Below, piece by piece: positions 19,881 through 29,069 of a stretch of 64,000 nucleotides of DNA; position 1 is the first letter of the stretch, and every line of letters starts with the position of its first letter. Source of the stretch: Catenovulum sediminis. GTDB lineage: Bacteria > Pseudomonadota > Gammaproteobacteria > Enterobacterales > Alteromonadaceae. A program made the translations under genes and the position numbers. The notes under the pieces are model-generated. The model saw only the letters and a program-made list of their open reading frames with translations. It did not search any database and had not been told where the DNA came from. The DNA is taken from NCBI RefSeq assembly GCF_007289895.1, contig NZ_CP041660.1, positions 310,001 through 374,000 on the forward strand, written 5' to 3'.

Positions 19881-20417
19881 CTAATTTGCATTTGACACTT
19901 TGCGCACAAATCGAATAAGTGCTGCACTCGATTTATCTCTTTGTATGTTTGTCCCCTCTTTAAAGTGGACCGCCCAAACTAAATTAGTTGTTCCTGTGTT
20001 GTAAACGGGTGTTGAGGTCCAGTATGCTTCATTCTCGGTACTTGCAAAAAGACTAATCGGGATCGCAGGCTCCGCACATTGTCGTTCAATAAGACTCATC
20101 AACTCTTTTATATTCGGTACCCGCCAATCATCATAACCGGCTAACGACGTTGTCGTACTAGATTGTAAAGCGCTTTGCCAAGTAACGCTTTCCGCGCTGC
20201 CGTCACAACGAGAATCTGATGCAATCCAATTTTCACCATGGTTGCACACAGACCACATTAATCCATTTTTGGCATCTGTGATAACCCCGTTTTGACTATC
20301 CAGGATATAATTACTTGTATCAACAGTTGGTGCCACTGAGTCGGTACAAAATGCGTATGTATTTAGACTAAAGCTCGAAACAAATAAAGTTGTAGCAGTT
20401 AACAGCGTAAATTTCAT
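19881..20417 (-). CDS. secreted Lcl/DUF1566 domain protein
   Basis: The 178-aa protein has a signal peptide (cleavage near NTYAFC) and one DUF1566 (Lcl C-terminal) domain, recognised by TDAKNGLMWSVC, the WQSAL helix, DDWRVPNIKELMSL and YWTSTPV. This domain is found in surface-exposed proteins, such as the Legionella collagen-like adhesin; its own activity is not settled. It lies 13 bases downstream of a larger protein with the same domain, so the two are probably co-transcribed. Confidence 0.8.
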   Translation of the reverse strand: MKFTLLTATTLFVSSFSLNTYAFCTDSVAPTVDTSNYILDSQNGVITDAKNGLMWSVCNHGENWIASDSRCDGSAESVTWQSALQSSTTTSLAGYDDWRVPNIKELMSLIERQCAEPAIPISLFASTENEAYWTSTPVYNTGTTNLVWAVHFKEGTNIQRDKSSAALIRFVRKVSNAN

Positions 20418-20430
20418 CGTTTATTCTCCG

Positions 20431-22206
20431 TTAGCGCACTAACAATACATGTGCTGTATTACTTTTACTACGCGACGCTTCGTTACCGGTTGACAAGTTT
20501 ATAGCCCAGGCTCTTGGTGCTGCTACATTTTCCGGATCACTCACACCAAATACACTGGAAGAACTTGTCCAATACGGAGTATCAGGTTTGGCATGATTGG
20601 GCCACAACTGTCTATTATCTCCGCCAAGCGCCATCTTATCTTCAGTCTGACCATAATTAAGAATAGAGGCTAGCTCAAAAACTCTAGGTAAACGCCAATC
20701 ATTAGCACCACACAGGCCAATCGAATTGACCGCATTTACGTAAGATTCAGTGTCACAAGAACTAATATTGGTATCGACAAAGCAGCTTGCCTGCGATGAA
20801 TTTTGTGTCCCCTCTATGCCACCATTAGTATCACCACTATCAAACCAAGTAAAAGTATGTGTGTGCGCGCGTAAGCCGGAGGTCGATTTAATTTCCCAAA
20901 TTAACCCAGTGACATTATCTCGAATACAACTTGGTGTGCCAGAATAAATTTCTTCACCATTTTCGTCTAGTAAAGAAAAATCAAACCCAAGCTCTCCTGC
21001 ACCGGTTTTATTTAAACCATTTATTAACTCTGCTGGGTCACGCCCTGATTCAGCATCCTGACGTGGAAAACTCGTTAGACCACAGTTCACACTATTGCTT
21101 TGCTGATCCGCACACAAAGTAACCCCAGTGTCATTTAAGCCATTTGTATCGGTAACAGGTAAAACAGTCACGCGCACAAAATCTGAGTTACGTCTATTGG
21201 TCGTGCTATTCGTAGCAGTAAACTGAAATTCATATATTGTCGGCGTTTGCACATCCGGCGCGGTAAATTGCAAATTTTGGTTTTGCGCGCCAACTAAAGT
21301 CAAAGGTACTTCACCGTCAACTTGATTCCAGTTAAATTGACTGATGCCATTGGAAGAGACAGAACCAAACAAGGTCACCAACTCTCCTTCATAAACCACC
21401 TTGTTATTACCCGCACTGACAACCGGAGCAGACTCACTCGCAGGTAAAATATCAATATCAATACTTTGCGTGCGAATACCTGACGCTTGATCAGTTACAG
21501 ACAATGTAAATCTTAAAGTAACAACACTACTACTTTGATTTACAAACTGATTATCTGCAATGACGGCTAGTGCCGGAGAGGAATCGTCAGACATCGGAAA
21601 TGAAACCAGCAAACCGGATGTAGGTAAATTTTCAATGGTAATACCTGATAATTGTTCTACAAATATCTGCGCTGCAGCGACATTTTCGCCATCTTCAGCA
21701 TCAATCCACTCAGCATTTAAGTTAAAACCTTGTCCCGAATCGACCACTTGATCATTATCGTCTGCTGCAAGTGTAACAATAGGCAATGTGTTGTTAGGAG
21801 AAATAGAGACATTGATTTGCGCTTGTCCAGCTACACCATTTGCATCTGTCACTTTAAGTGTTAACAATACGGTGCTTTCGGTCGTGACATCTTCAGGAAT
21901 TTCAAATTCTATATTTGCAGCATCCTCTGCAGATAACGCTTCATTAAACAACACCGGCTGAGTTGACCAAGCATAAGTATAAGGTTCAGCGCCGCCCGTG
22001 ACTAAACTATTAATAGCAATAGGCGCACTGCCAATCGCCAATTCAATGTCGCCACCAATGTCCACGTTTAGTGAACCTGAATCAGGTTGATTACCCTGCT
22101 GTCGTTCGGATTCCAAAGAGCCTGAACAAGCGGTTGTTAAAAACAACAAGAATGTCAAAATAACCCATTTGCTTTGTCGTTCTACCCTATTCATTTCAAT
22201 TTTCAT
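20431..22206 (-). CDS. lipoprotein with Ig/PKD-like repeats and Lcl/DUF1566 domain
   Basis: The 591-aa protein has a signal sequence with lipobox LTTACS. Residues 40-350 hold about three beta-sandwich repeats of the PKD/cadherin type (for example VLTLKVTDANGVAGQAQINVSI, and a later one ending in YEFQFTATNS). The C-terminal 200 residues are a DUF1566 domain with GLIWEIK, NDWRLPRVFELASIL and YWTSSSVF. A cell-surface binding role is likely. The second methionine (residue 5) is an alternative start. Confidence 0.8.
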   Translation of the reverse strand: MKIEMNRVERQSKWVILTFLLFLTTACSGSLESERQQGNQPDSGSLNVDIGGDIELAIGSAPIAINSLVTGGAEPYTYAWSTQPVLFNEALSAEDAANIEFEIPEDVTTESTVLLTLKVTDANGVAGQAQINVSISPNNTLPIVTLAADDNDQVVDSGQGFNLNAEWIDAEDGENVAAAQIFVEQLSGITIENLPTSGLLVSFPMSDDSSPALAVIADNQFVNQSSSVVTLRFTLSVTDQASGIRTQSIDIDILPASESAPVVSAGNNKVVYEGELVTLFGSVSSNGISQFNWNQVDGEVPLTLVGAQNQNLQFTAPDVQTPTIYEFQFTATNSTTNRRNSDFVRVTVLPVTDTNGLNDTGVTLCADQQSNSVNCGLTSFPRQDAESGRDPAELINGLNKTGAGELGFDFSLLDENGEEIYSGTPSCIRDNVTGLIWEIKSTSGLRAHTHTFTWFDSGDTNGGIEGTQNSSQASCFVDTNISSCDTESYVNAVNSIGLCGANDWRLPRVFELASILNYGQTEDKMALGGDNRQLWPNHAKPDTPYWTSSSSVFGVSDPENVAAPRAWAINLSTGNEASRSKSNTAHVLLVR

Positions 22207-22537
22207 TGTTACAGCTACCTTAAAACGTCAAAATCTCGACGAAACTGTTCGTTAAATCGCTTAAATATTGAAAAAGTGCCAATATTTATAACTATAATTT
22301 AGTTACTAGCAATCTATATACCAAATGAGGTGCGATTGGCATTATATTATTCCCAGCCCGCTTTCAAAATTAAGCTAACTTAGAGAACTATCAGGGGTTT
22401 ATAAAAAATGTGTCGCCCTACTAAAGATTATTTGTTAATCTCAGAACAATCTGTCGCCTGTTAGAATAAAGTAAAACAAAACAATACTCGGGCTATCAAA
22501 ATGTTCGTTAAAAAACACAGGTAGAAGAAGAATCAGG
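22207..22537. other. divergent intergenic region
   Basis: These 331 bases separate the divergent lipoprotein and GGDEF/EAL genes and must contain both promoters. I see no convincing promoter pair, operator or hairpin in it. Confidence 0.5.
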
Positions 22538-22549
22538 ATGAGGAGTTCG

Positions 22550-25039
22550 ATGAAACTACTGCTAGTGAATGGCAATCAAACACATTGTCAAACGATACAA
22601 GCGCAAATAGAAAATACAGGTGTATACGAAGTGGTTTGTGCAAACAGTGGCACTGAAGCCATTCAATGTTTGCGCAAACAAAACATACACGCGCTCGTGA
22701 CCGACATTGAAATCGAAGGGCTCGATGGCTGGCGATTGTCTCGTATGGTTCGTTCTGGCATTTTTCGCTGTTCTGCAAACATCCCAATTATCGTCTTAGC
22801 TGCAACTTGGTGTGAACATATAGCAGAAACAACCGCTCGTGAATTCGGTATTAATAAACTCATTCCGTATGAAAATATCGATCAAATATCACAAGTATTA
22901 TCTGACGCACAGTCAGGTGAATCCTCGACTTCAGATAAAGTGTCGATGTTAGTTGTTGAAGATAATGAGTCGATTCAAGAAATTGTGGAGCGCATACTAC
23001 AACACAGGTTTGATGTGACTGTTGCCGCGACAGGGGAAGAAGGCATTGAACTTTGGAGTAAGCAAAACTATGACATTGTATTATTAGATGTGATGTTGCC
23101 CGGCTTATCGGGAGAAAAAGTGCTTGAGCATATGATGGCCGTTAAACCGGCACAAGCTGTAATTATCATGACGGCGCATGGCACAATTGACATGGCGGAA
23201 ACCATGATCATCCAAGGGGCTGCTGATTTTATAACAAAACCATTTAGAGCTGAGCAACTAAGGCGCGTCTGCGAAATAGCCTCAAGACGTGAAGATTTCA
23301 TGATCAGCAACCAACAGTTTGCTGAAAAAGTAACTGAACTCAGACAACGAGAAATTGAATACCGGGAAATATCACAAGCACACCAGCAGTTATTAGACAA
23401 TATGACAACAGTTGTATTGGAACTCAACCACAAAGGTGAAGTTAATTTTATCAATAAAGCTTGGTCTAATTTAACGGGTTTTGAGATACATGAAACAATA
23501 CAACGCCCGTTCATCAACTATGTGTGTCCCAAATTTGAGGCCCAAGAAGGTTTAGTTTTCGATACCATCAACGATATGCTGTTACAGCAAGTTAAAAACT
23601 GCTCGTTGGAATTTAAGCTTAAACATAAAGACGGCGAGGATATATGGGTAGAAGCTAGATTCTCCAGTAATTCAGACCATGATAAACGCAGCGTATTAAC
23701 CGCAACAATTGACGATATTTCGAAACGCAAATCCGCCGAATTTAAATTAGAACATCTTGCATTACACGATACCCTTACCGGCTTACATAATCGCTACTAT
23801 TTCGATAATGAACTAAACAGATACAGCAAAATGGCCAGTCGTGGCGAAGGCCCACATGCACTATTGTATATTGACTTAGACCATTTCAAAGTTATTAATG
23901 ACTCTCAAGGCCATCACCAAGGGGATATGGTATTAAAAGAGGTCGCAAGTGCAATCAAATCTCGTTTAAGAAAATCAGACTTATTATGCCGCATCGGTGG
24001 TGACGAGTTTGCGTTATTACTCTCTCATTCAAGCATGTTAGATGCACATGAATTAGCGGAAGAGATATGCGACACCGTCAAATCTGGCCATTATCAATTT
24101 AATGATCAAGTTTATAAATTAAGTTGCAGTGTCGGGGTAACCAGTATAAACGGTATTGCAAAAGATGGACACGAATACCTTAAGCAAGCTGATATCGCCT
24201 TGTATGTGGCAAAGCGTAGAGGTCGAGATTTAGTCCACATTTATTCAGAAAGTGATCAGGACAGTGAGAACCTGCGAGATACGATAGAGTGGATTCATCA
24301 GTTACAGCAAGCTATCGCTAATGACCAAATCGTATTACATTTCCAACCTGTTATTGAAATACGAACACGTGAGATTGCCTACTATGAAGCTTTGGTCCGC
24401 TTAAATATTGACAACAAATTGATCTACCCTGGAAGTTTCATCCCAGCGTTAGAAAGAGCCGACGATATAAAATTGCTTGACCATCAAGTTGTCGCAAAAG
24501 CCATTAAATATCTTGCGGATTACCCTGAAATCCCCAGAATGGCAATTAACCTTTCAGCGCACGCCTTTAGTGATGAAAAACTAACCCCACTCATTGAACA
24601 GAAAATGATGCAATATAGAGTCGATCCTAAACGGATTATTTTTGAGCTAACGGAAAGTGCCAGTTTAACCAATTTAGCAGGTACCCTGCGCATGATAGAA
24701 CGTTTAACTCAGTTAGGCTGTGACTTCTCGATAGATGACTTTGGTACAGGTTTTAGTACCTTTACCTACCTTAAACAACTACCCGCGCATAGCGTTAAGA
24801 TAGATGGCTCTTTTGTCAAAGACATGCCAGACGATCCTATCGATTTAGCTCTAGTGAGGGCTATTCATGAAATTGCTCGCAGTTTAAACAAGGTCTCAGT
24901 TGCCGAATTCGTTGAAAACCAAGAAACCTTAAATTTATTAGAAGAAATAGGTGTCGATTTCGCGCAAGGTTACCACATAGCCAAGCCTGCACCGATTCAT
25001 ACATTTTTAAGTGCCGAAGTTAAAGCACTGGTTAACTGA
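22550..25039 (+). CDS. REC-REC-PAS-GGDEF-EAL cyclic-di-GMP signalling protein
   Basis: The 829-aa protein has, in order, a degenerate receiver (about 1-120; the acidic pocket is replaced by VNGN although the TDIE aspartate remains), an intact receiver (about 132-250; VVEDNES, LLDVMLPG, TKPF), a PAS domain (about 285-395), a GGDEF domain (about 400-565; RIGGDEFALL intact) and an EAL domain (about 575-825; YEALVR, DDFGTGFS and QGYHIAKP intact). Both synthesis and breakdown of cyclic di-GMP look possible. The ATG at 22550 has AGGAG just upstream; an ATG at 22538 is in frame. No histidine kinase partner is adjacent. Confidence 0.88.
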   Translation: MKLLLVNGNQTHCQTIQAQIENTGVYEVVCANSGTEAIQCLRKQNIHALVTDIEIEGLDGWRLSRMVRSGIFRCSANIPIIVLAATWCEHIAETTAREFGINKLIPYENIDQISQVLSDAQSGESSTSDKVSMLVVEDNESIQEIVERILQHRFDVTVAATGEEGIELWSKQNYDIVLLDVMLPGLSGEKVLEHMMAVKPAQAVIIMTAHGTIDMAETMIIQGAADFITKPFRAEQLRRVCEIASRREDFMISNQQFAEKVTELRQREIEYREISQAHQQLLDNMTTVVLELNHKGEVNFINKAWSNLTGFEIHETIQRPFINYVCPKFEAQEGLVFDTINDMLLQQVKNCSLEFKLKHKDGEDIWVEARFSSNSDHDKRSVLTATIDDISKRKSAEFKLEHLALHDTLTGLHNRYYFDNELNRYSKMASRGEGPHALLYIDLDHFKVINDSQGHHQGDMVLKEVASAIKSRLRKSDLLCRIGGDEFALLLSHSSMLDAHELAEEICDTVKSGHYQFNDQVYKLSCSVGVTSINGIAKDGHEYLKQADIALYVAKRRGRDLVHIYSESDQDSENLRDTIEWIHQLQQAIANDQIVLHFQPVIEIRTREIAYYEALVRLNIDNKLIYPGSFIPALERADDIKLLDHQVVAKAIKYLADYPEIPRMAINLSAHAFSDEKLTPLIEQKMMQYRVDPKRIIFELTESASLTNLAGTLRMIERLTQLGCDFSIDDFGTGFSTFTYLKQLPAHSVKIDGSFVKDMPDDPIDLALVRAIHEIARSLNKVSVAEFVENQETLNLLEEIGVDFAQGYHIAKPAPIHTFLSAEVKALVN

Positions 25040-25053
25040 AAAACCAGTGCTTT
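25022..25053. terminator. shared hairpin between convergent genes
   Basis: A 12-bp perfect stem (AAAGCACTGGTT at 25022-25033 paired with 25042-25053) with an 8-base loop overlaps the stop of the GGDEF/EAL gene and lies just beyond the kinase gene end at 25066. T-runs after it are short on both strands, so it is a moderate bidirectional terminator at best. Confidence 0.6.
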
Positions 25054-25065
25054 AAGTTTATGAGA

Positions 25066-26781
25066 TTAGCGATTGAGCAATAAATATATTAAAAGCAAGT
25101 TGCTTACAAAAAGCAACAAACTGCTTATCTTCCAAAACTGAATTGGATTGCGTTCTATTAAAGGTTTAGACTCATAGCGGCGCATCAATGTCTGATTAGG
25201 TGAGCTAATATCCGCTAAAAACTCGGAAAATGCCTGATGGCGATAACTCGGATTGGGCGAAGTTGCTTTTTCTAAAGCGATATCTAGCCACTTGGGCGCA
25301 TCCACACGATAGTCTTTTGCACTTCGATAACGCCAAAAGTTATAGTTATCTGGAATTTTATTCCTTAAATTTCCTAATTCAAACGGCAATTGCCCTACGT
25401 ACATCTCATAAAACATCACTGCGACAGAATACAAATCTGCCTGGAATGTCCCTTTGTGTCCCATTAAATACTCAGGTGCAATATAATCAACAGAACCGAC
25501 CGGACATGTCTCCTCTATTGGACTAAGAATATCCTCTAAACCTTCAACCGCAACCGTTCCAAAATCAATTACTTTGATTTGACCAAACTTGTCTATAATG
25601 ACATTCTCAGGTTTCAAATCTCGATGTACCATGCCATTACGCTGAAAATAACGCAGCGCATGCACGACCTCAGTAATAATTTTACGCACTTCATCTAAGC
25701 TCGGTTTCGGGTTATCCATCATCCACTGGCGCAAGTTCTGTCCACCTAAATATTCGCACAGGTGATACATAAACGGGCTGTTTTCTGGGCGAGCGTGAAT
25801 GCGCATCACGTTTCTGTGTTTTAAACGTGTACCAATCCACTCTTCACGTAAAAAACCATCTAAATACTCGGGTTCATCACGATATCCGTGTGATGGCATT
25901 TTTAACGCAAATTGATTTTTATCTTGATCTTCAACCAAAAATACATGGCTGCGTGTCCCGCTAAACAACACGCGCCTCACGGTGAAACCATCAATAGACT
26001 GGCCCGCTTCTAAAACAGGCGGAATAACCAATTTACTGATTCGTCGATGCGCTTCTTCAACATCTTCATGTGGCAAGCTATCTATACGTAAAATAACACA
26101 AGAAATATTATCATCACTGCCATTTTCCACTGCCATAGCCGCTAATTCTTCTGCCGCTTTAACGAGATCTTCGGCTTGTGAAACCATTTTGCAAATGGTA
26201 CTTTCACTCACAAAATTGTGCAGCCCATCGGTACTTAAGATAAAGTAATCACCTACTTTCAAATCATCTACTGTTTGATAATCAACTTCTAAATGACTAT
26301 CAATCCCCATTGCCCGCGTTAAAAAATTTTCTGAGCGTGAGCCATGGACATGATCGCGCGTTAAACAATGAAAATCACCGTCATGCATCCGATATATCCG
26401 GCTATCACCAATATGAAACAAATGTGCCGTACAAGATTTTATAACTAAGGTACTGAGTGTACAGACCAATCCATCATCTGTTTTTTTGCGGTTTTCGTTA
26501 TGCAGCCAAGAGTTCAGCGCGGTCAAAATTCGAGCCGCAGATTTATTAACATTCCAAGTATCTGGCGTTGAATAATAATCGGTAATAAACTGGGTAACAC
26601 AAAGTTGTGCGGCTTCCTGCGAACGGCGGCTACTGCTAATCCCATCGGCTATCGCAACAGCAACGCCTTTAAAATCTAACGCCTGCCCTTTTGGAATTTG
26701 GGCAGCAAAGGCATCTTGATTAACCGGCTTTACACCTGCGATACTCGAACCGCCGATCTCAATAGAAAGCGTACTTTTCAT
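25066..26781 (-). CDS. PP2C phosphatase-Ser/Thr kinase fusion, membrane anchored
   Basis: The 571-aa protein joins an N-terminal PP2C phosphatase (about 1-240: VNQDAF, AIADGISSS, FHIGDSRIY, STDGLHN, DDNISC metal sites) to a Hanks-type kinase (about 265-525: ALKMPSH lysine, HRDLKPENVIID, VIDFGTV) and one C-terminal membrane helix (about 545-568). All catalytic residues are visible. The same fusion lies next to nirBD and nitrate transport genes in Pseudomonas, so it probably belongs to nitrate assimilation; the target is unknown. Here it is separated from narK by a terminator and a MITE-like repeat. Confidence 0.9.
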   Translation of the reverse strand: MKSTLSIEIGGSSIAGVKPVNQDAFAAQIPKGQALDFKGVAVAIADGISSSRRSQEAAQLCVTQFITDYYSTPDTWNVNKSAARILTALNSWLHNENRKKTDDGLVCTLSTLVIKSCTAHLFHIGDSRIYRMHDGDFHCLTRDHVHGSRSENFLTRAMGIDSHLEVDYQTVDDLKVGDYFILSTDGLHNFVSESTICKMVSQAEDLVKAAEELAAMAVENGSDDNISCVILRIDSLPHEDVEEAHRRISKLVIPPVLEAGQSIDGFTVRRVLFSGTRSHVFLVEDQDKNQFALKMPSHGYRDEPEYLDGFLREEWIGTRLKHRNVMRIHARPENSPFMYHLCEYLGGQNLRQWMMDNPKPSLDEVRKIITEVVHALRYFQRNGMVHRDLKPENVIIDKFGQIKVIDFGTVAVEGLEDILSPIEETCPVGSVDYIAPEYLMGHKGTFQADLYSVAVMFYEMYVGQLPFELGNLRNKIPDNYNFWRYRSAKDYRVDAPKWLDIALEKATSPNPSYRHQAFSEFLADISSPNQTLMRRYESKPLIERNPIQFWKISSLLLFVSNLLLIYLLLNR

Positions 26782-26810
26782 TGTATATCCATTTTTATTT
26801 TAACCAATTA

Positions 26811-27080
26811 TTAGGGCGTGTGAATCTTTGTATTATTTTTGAGCAATAGGCTATTTTAATCATTAACAAAGCAGAATGAGTGGGGGTTAGTCATTCTAAA
26901 TAAACGAATTCTAATGCCGTTAAGGGTTAAAATAGCCATTGCCCTTCGGGCTGAGGCCAAAATGGTCTTATGCAGCGTTAGAAATAACTTATTTAGATGA
27001 CTAAAATTCATTATTTCTGCCTTGCCTAAGACCATTTTTTCTCTCAGCTCAAATTATAAACAAAGATAAACACGCCCTAA
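26811..27080. mobile_element. MITE-like element with about 33-bp terminal inverted repeats
   Basis: The 270-bp stretch begins TTAGGGCGTGTGAATCTTTG and its complement at the other end begins TTAGGGCGTGTTTATCTTTG, with the match continuing through a GAG at about position 33 of each end. Inside are two further nested inverted repeats (AAAATGGTCTTA with TAAGACCATTTT, and TTAGTCATTCTAAATAA with TTATTTAGATGACTAA), so the whole can fold into one long hairpin. It contains no gene. TA stands at both edges and could be the target duplication. It fills most of the narK-kinase intergenic space. Confidence 0.75.
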
Positions 27081-27102
27081 GGTCGGTTGATCTTTTAAAA
27101 GT

Positions 27103-27136
27103 AAAAAAGCGAAGCCTGCATTGCAGCACTTCGCTT
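27103..27136 (-). terminator. intrinsic terminator downstream of narK
   Basis: On the minus strand the stem AAGCGAAG (27136-27129) pairs with CTTCGCTT (27114-27107) and is followed by further T residues. It lies 37 bases beyond the narK stop, so it ends the cobA-nirBD-narK transcript before the MITE and the kinase gene. Confidence 0.75.
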
Positions 27137-27172
27137 GACGGTTTTTAAAAATTTATAAATTAACCTTAAAGA

Positions 27173-28641
27173 TTAACCCACTTTTATCAACTCAACTGAA
27201 CCATCTTCACGTACTTCAGCCATGTGCCCACTTGGCTCTTCCATCAACAGCAGCGTAACAAACCCAAGCACTGCTGTACATGCGATTACAATGAAGAATG
27301 TTGACGCATCAACCATAGAATAAATCGTTAAGTAAGTGACTGCACCAACGTTTCCGTACGCACCGGTCATCCCGGCAATTTGTCCTGTTAATCGACGTTT
27401 GATAAGCGGTACTACAGCAAATACTGCACCTTCACCTGCTTGTACAAAGAACGAGCAAGCCATTGCTGCTACCATAGCAACCCATACAGGCCATGTTGCA
27501 TCAATCAGACTCATGACAAAATAACCGACTGCTAAACCCGCGGTTAAAATCAATAAGGTCTTTTTACGGCCAAACTTATCCGAGATTAAACCACCGCCCG
27601 GTCTAGACATTAAGTTCATAAAAGCGTACGCCGAAGCAACCATACCCGCAACCACTGCTGACAAACCAAAAGTATCAGCAAAGAACATAGGTAACATAGA
27701 AACCACTGCTAACTCTGAACCAAAAGTTGCAAAATACAAAATATTTAATACTGCAACCTGCTTAAATTTATAACGCTGAATTTCAGGTACCGGCTTGACA
27801 AACATTTCGCGGTTAACTTCATACGCTTTATAACAATCGATAATAAATAGCGCCACTAACCCCACATAAGCGGCTAATGCAAAAGTTTCAGAAATAAGTT
27901 GAACACCGTTTGGCGATAACTTCCAAGTCAACAATGCTAACGCGAAATACATAGGTAATTTCATGACAATTAAAAATGCAAAATCGCCTTTACTGGTTAC
28001 TTCCATACCACCAATGTTTTTAGGACGGAAATAAGTAGACCCTTTTGGTGTATCGCTTACTGTGTTGTAGTAAACAAACCCCAGAAGAAACACACAACAC
28101 CCGTAATTGCAATTGAGTATCTCCAAGCATCATCACCACCAATTAACACTGCAATCCAAGGTAAAGTAAATGAAGCCGCAGCCGAACCAAAGTTACCCCA
28201 GCCACCATAAATACCTTCTGCAGTACCTAATTCATTGTGTGGGAACCATTCACTGACCATGCGAATACCAATGACAAAACCAGCACCAATAAAACCTAAC
28301 AACAAACGTGCTAACGCGGCGACTTCAAAGCTATCGGCAAACGCGAACATAAAACATGGAAAAGCACTAATAAAAAGCAAAGCAGAATATACTCGGCGAG
28401 GACCAAATTTATCAGTCAACATACCGATAATAATTCGCGCTGGAATCGTCAGCGCAACATTCAGTATAAGGAGTGTCTTAGCCTGAGCTGCGCTCAGTCC
28501 TAACGATTCTGCGATTGCGCCCATCAAAGGTGCATGGTTAAACCACACAAAAAATGTGATAAAAAAAGCCATCCACGACATGTGCAGGACTTTCATTTTT
28601 CCGGTAAAGGAAAAAAGATTAAACTTAGTGTCTTTATCCAC
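27173..28641 (-). pseudogene. narK: nitrate/nitrite MFS transporter NarK, one-base frameshift
   Basis: Two overlapping frames together make a complete NarK-type transporter of about 489 aa. The N-terminal part (28641 to about 28080) ends in [10 protein letters not shown] and the C-terminal part resumes with [14 protein letters not shown] in another frame, reaching the stop at 27173. The match is restored by adding one base in the GGGGTTT run at 28076-28082. Helices, the nitrate-signature GGWGNFGSAA and the second-half [12 protein letters not shown] are all present, so nothing else is lost. Either the gene is disrupted or the base was missed in sequencing. It follows nirD. Confidence 0.85.
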
Positions 28642-28671
28642 GATATAAACCTCAAAATTAAAAATTTGGTG

Positions 28672-28689
28672 GCCGACCCGAAGGCCGGC
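28672..28689 (-). other. UUCG-capped stem-loop between nirD and narK
   Basis: On the minus strand GCCGGCC-TTCG-GGTCGGC forms a 7-bp stem (one G-T pair) closed by the very stable C(UUCG)G tetraloop. It has only a weak T-rich tail, so it may act as a processing or partial termination site that sets the narK/nirD ratio. Confidence 0.5.
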
Positions 28690-28724
28690 GAGTTACTACT
28701 TAGAGGGTAAGTAACTAAAATCGA

Positions 28725-29051
28725 CTAGGCTGAAAGTTGCACCTTTCCATTTTCAACACGCACAGGATAAGCTTTAACCGAGTTTTCCGGCTCTTCTAAA
28801 CATTCTCCCGTTTGCAAATCAAAGTGCTGCTTGTATAAAGGAGAGGCTACCGTTAGCCTACCTTTGCAATCAGCAATTAGACCTCGCGATAACACATACG
28901 CATTGCCACATGGATCATAATTTGAAATCGCGTAAACGTGATTTTCATCATCAACAAAAATGGCAACCTGCTCGTTATTGTGCAGTGCACAAACACCTGT
29001 GTTTTTTACTAAATCAGAGAAATTACAAATATCTTTCCAATCTTGACTCAT
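28725..29051 (-). CDS. nirD: nitrite reductase small subunit NirD
   Basis: NirD is the small, Rieske-fold subunit of the assimilatory NADH nitrite reductase. The 108-aa product lacks the two C-x-H cluster motifs, as usual for NirD (a DPCGNAYVLSRG stretch stands there). The ATG at 29051 has AGGAG upstream at 10 bases; an extra six residues in the longer frame precede that site and are not coding. It is 18 bases after nirB. Confidence 0.93.
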   Translation of the reverse strand: MSQDWKDICNFSDLVKNTGVCALHNNEQVAIFVDDENHVYAISNYDPCGNAYVLSRGLIADCKGRLTVASPLYKQHFDLQTGECLEEPENSVKAYPVRVENGKVQLSA

Positions 29052-29069
29052 TTTAAATATCTCCTGCAC

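Noticed and set aside
28672-28689. UUCG hairpin as a full terminator between nirD and narK
   Set aside because: Lacks a continuous T-run; kept only as a stem-loop.
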